Shown piece after piece: positions 7,741-9,407 of a stretch of DNA of 9,407 nt. The notes beneath the pieces were generated by a model, which was not told the origin of the DNA, ran no database searches, and was given only the letters and a program-made list of their open reading frames with translations. This DNA comes from Bacteroidales bacterium H10 (GTDB lineage Bacteria > Bacteroidota > Bacteroidia > Bacteroidales > Muribaculaceae), in NCBI GenBank assembly GCA_001701295.1, contig DAAV01000139.1, positions 3,181 to 12,587 on the forward strand, written 5' to 3'. The translations under genes and the position numbers were made by a program. The number at the start of each line of letters is the position of its first letter. Position 1 is the stretch's first letter.

Positions 7741-7766
7741 AAAAAAACAACGATACGGCATCGCCG
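7741..7766 (-). terminator. Weak terminator or attenuator-like element between pssA and the DUF4834 gene
   Basis: On the minus strand, two mutually exclusive short hairpins (a 4 bp GC stem across 7756-7766, or a 5-pair CGAT/ATCG stem across 7751-7763) are followed by TTG and a run of seven T (7741-7747). The stems are short, so any termination would be partial. It could lower expression of the downstream genes relative to psd and pssA. Confidence 0.25.
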
Positions 7767-7784
7767 CGCGTCCGGAGTGTGGGC

Positions 7785-8492
7785 TCAGGCGTTGCCGGAG
7801 GCGAAAACTCCGTAAACAACGTATGCCACTATCAGCCACATCAGCCCGGGAACGCCCATACAGAAAACAAGAACGGGAGCAGTAAGGATCAGAAGCCATC
7901 TCCATTGATTCCCCCGCCATCCCCATGTCTTGAATTTCAAAGAGAAGAGGTGAAGCGGCGAGACCATCAGCCAACTCTCGAAAAGCACTGTGAGCAATAC
8001 CACATACCATTCACTTACAAATCCCGTGCCAGCGTAGACAAGGGCGGAATAACCGATCCAGAAAATGGCGTTGGCCGGAATCGGAAGACCTATGAAGGAA
8101 GTGGACTGACGCGTATCTATATTGAATCTGGCAAGCCTCAGCGCACCGCACACAGGAATCAGAATAACGACCCACCGCGTCCATTCCGCGGCACCGGCGG
8201 CACCAAGACAATAGTGCATCACCACCGCCGGAGCCACTCCGAAACTGACCATATCGCAAAGAGAGTCGAGTTCTTTTCCAAGGCTCGAATAGGCATGCAG
8301 AAGGCGCGCGGCAAATCCGTCAAGAAAATCGGCCACCGCCGCTATACCTATAAATATATAAGCCCAGTTGTAGGCTGCAAGACCACCCCACCATGTCTCA
8401 TCGCCGTGCGACGCACACAAGATAGCCATGATACCGGCCGCAAGATTCAGACACGTGATTGTATTGGGGATATTTCGGGTAATTACATTCAT
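7785..8492 (-). CDS. pssA: CDP-diacylglycerol-serine O-phosphatidyltransferase
   Basis: A 235-residue integral membrane enzyme that joins CDP-diacylglycerol and L-serine to form phosphatidylserine, releasing CMP. It belongs to the CDP-alcohol phosphatidyltransferase family. The complete signature D-x2-D-G-x2-A-R-x8-G-x3-D-x3-D is present as Asp55, Asp58-Gly59, Ala62-Arg63, Gly72, Asp76 and Asp80; the aspartates bind two metal ions, and the last acts in catalysis. Several hydrophobic segments (about 14-26, 43-56, 82-97, 105-120, 140-156, 161-178 and 198-230) fit the multi-helix fold. IPNTITCLNLAAG near the N-terminus is typical of the short, type II PssA of many bacteria, unlike the unrelated peripheral E. 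coli enzyme. The gene follows psd by 68 bases, so the two steps to phosphatidylethanolamine are encoded together. Confidence 0.95.
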   Translation of the reverse strand: MNVITRNIPNTITCLNLAAGIMAILCASHGDETWWGGLAAYNWAYIFIGIAAVADFLDGFAARLLHAYSSLGKELDSLCDMVSFGVAPAVVMHYCLGAAGAAEWTRWVVILIPVCGALRLARFNIDTRQSTSFIGLPIPANAIFWIGYSALVYAGTGFVSEWYVVLLTVLFESWLMVSPLHLFSLKFKTWGWRGNQWRWLLILTAPVLVFCMGVPGLMWLIVAYVVYGVFASGNA

Positions 8493-8560
8493 TTCCGGAT
8501 AAAATACTTATATAAATTCGGACAATCAGTTTACAGAGGCAATAACCTTCTGGAGTCAGG

Positions 8561-9226
8561 TCATTTAGCCTTGACGATGGCCATAGGTGTCACTCCGCCG
8601 CGCGTCACGTCGCCTATCTTCAACAGAATCCTGGCATCGGTAGGCAGATATATGTCGACCCGCGAGCCGAACTTGATAAAACCGAGATGGTCATCGATAT
8701 CGGCATGTTCGCCCGGACATGCGTAAGTGACGATACGGCGTGCCATCGCGCCCGCTATCTGTCTAACCACAATACGCCGTCCATTGTTCATGGTTATGCC
8801 GACCGTGCTCCGCTCGTTGTCGGTACTCGCCTTCGGAAGATACGCCGAAAGAAACCGGCCTCTGTGATGGGCCACGTAATCCACCGTGCCGTCGACAGGA
8901 AACCAGTTGGCATGCACGTTGAGAGGAGACATAAAGACAGATACCATTATAGCCTCCGAACGAAGCCATTCGGTTTCCATCACACGCTCGACAGCGACTA
9001 CCTTGCCGTCGACGGAACTGACCACGCGGTTGTGGCGTTTGCCACGGTAATGACGTTTGGGACAGCGAAAAAAATTGAATACAAACATATACACAACCAG
9101 TGAAAGCGCCGACAGGAACGCGGGTATCAGGACTGGCGGCATAAAAAGCCATACCGGCACATTCAGAGCTGCCAGTACTATAAAAAGCAAAATCAGTATA
9201 TTGGTTCCTTCGCGGTGTATCTTCAC
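8561..9226 (-). CDS. psd: Phosphatidylserine decarboxylase (short, membrane-anchored form)
   Basis: A 221-residue proenzyme that decarboxylates phosphatidylserine to phosphatidylethanolamine at the inner membrane. Two hydrophobic segments lie at about 9-28 and 31-53. The catalytic part carries SVDGKV (71-76), FMSPLNVHANWFPVDG (98-113, with His105) and the self-cleavage site FGSRVD. Cleavage between Gly187 and Ser188 would give a small alpha chain of 34 residues whose Ser188 becomes the pyruvoyl cofactor. GSR replaces the LGST of the long E. coli type, as is usual for the short Psd class. The start is GTG at 9226: no in-frame ATG exists upstream before the TAA at 9245-9247, and translation from GTG gives the family N-terminus KIHREGTNI. 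A near-consensus promoter lies about 75 bases upstream, so this is probably the first gene of the psd-pssA operon. Confidence 0.93.
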   Translation of the reverse strand: MKIHREGTNILILLFIVLAALNVPVWLFMPPVLIPAFLSALSLVVYMFVFNFFRCPKRHYRGKRHNRVVSSVDGKVVAVERVMETEWLRSEAIMVSVFMSPLNVHANWFPVDGTVDYVAHHRGRFLSAYLPKASTDNERSTVGITMNNGRRIVVRQIAGAMARRIVTYACPGEHADIDDHLGFIKFGSRVDIYLPTDARILLKIGDVTRGGVTPMAIVKAK

Positions 9227-9301
9227 AATCGGGCTGTGTTTAAATTAACACATAATGGGCGGTCAAAGCGGCTCCGGCGAGCGCCTCGTTTTTCCAATCC
9301 G

Positions 9302-9333
9302 CAAATATACACATTTTTCTCAAAGTGTGCAAA
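9302..9333 (-). promoter_or_regulatory. Bacteroides-type promoter of the psd-pssA operon
   Basis: On the minus strand, TTTG (9330-9333) and TATATTTG (9302-9309) are separated by 20 bases, matching the Bacteroidetes consensus TTTG-N19-21-TAnnTTTG. Transcription would begin near 9298 and leave a leader of about 70 bases before the GTG start of psd. The leader holds only a short GCTC/GAGC stem and no riboswitch that I recognise. Confidence 0.7.
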
Positions 9334-9341
9334 CGAAAGTT

Positions 9342-9407
9342 TTACGCAAACACGGATATCAGCTGCCGGGACATCTCATGTACAGCCTCATTCGGGCACG
9401 TACTGGT
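9342..9407 (-). CDS. Possible C-terminal end of an upstream minus-strand gene (partial)
   Basis: From the window edge one minus-strand frame stays open for 21 codons, ending NEAVHEMSRQLISVFA and a TAA at 9342-9344. The stop falls just upstream of the psd promoter, which is where the end of a preceding co-directional gene would be expected. The fragment is too short to assign to a family and could be chance; a second minus-strand frame is also open for 15 codons. Confidence 0.3.
   Translation of the reverse strand, partial: TSTCPNEAVHEMSRQLISVFA

Noticed and set aside
7722..7745. GATATTTG before the DUF4834 gene as a -7 element
   Set aside because: It has one mismatch, no TTTG at the right distance upstream, and overlaps the start codon region.
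7512..8726. A long plus-strand open frame (404 codons) opposite the DUF4834 gene, pssA and psd
   Set aside because: It spans three recognised minus-strand genes and their gaps, shows low-complexity basic sequence with no domain, and is explained by codon bias of the opposite strand.
9253..9290. GC-rich GCTC/GAGC stem followed by TTTTT on the plus strand near the psd leader
   Set aside because: The stem is only 4 bp, and no plus-strand gene ends there, so a terminator call is not supported.

Overview
The window reads as a chromosomal segment of a Bacteroidales bacterium. The Muribaculaceae or a related gut family is plausible, but the sequence alone does not fix this. The evidence is a secreted protein with a type IX secretion (T9SS) C-terminal sorting domain, a DUF4834 protein (a Bacteroidetes family), short Bacteroidetes-type YebC and Psd proteins, A-rich start-codon contexts without clear Shine-Dalgarno sequences, and promoters of the Bacteroides form TTTG-N20-TAnnTTTG. 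Coding density is high. No tRNA, rRNA, CRISPR array, insertion sequence or phage gene is visible, and no non-coding stretch reaches 300 bases.

Layout. One gene lies on the plus strand: a 581-residue secreted propeller-like protein (79-1824). It converges on a minus-strand block, and a strong hairpin (1856-1889) separates the two. Read in the direction of transcription from the right edge, the minus-strand block is psd (GTG start), pssA, a DUF4834 membrane-anchored protein, a HAD-family (Cof-type) phosphatase, an orphan sensor histidine kinase, pheT and yebC. A near-consensus promoter (9302-9333) precedes psd. A second one (5189-5220) sits directly on the pheT start codon. The last 66 bases may hold the C-terminal end of another minus-strand gene.

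How the genes work together. Psd and PssA are the last two enzymes of phosphatidylethanolamine synthesis: PssA makes phosphatidylserine and Psd decarboxylates it. The same apparent operon carries a small membrane-anchored protein, a phosphatase whose stop overlaps the kinase start by four bases, and the kinase. A link between membrane lipid synthesis and envelope sensing is inferred from this order only. PheT and YebC form a translation pair: the beta subunit of phenylalanyl-tRNA synthetase and a ribosome-associated or regulatory factor.

No clearly undescribed system is present. The observations most worth following are a pheT promoter that predicts a leaderless mRNA, a duplicated aromatic helical motif inside the secreted propeller protein, and a kinase whose H-box reads HQLGT instead of HExxT.
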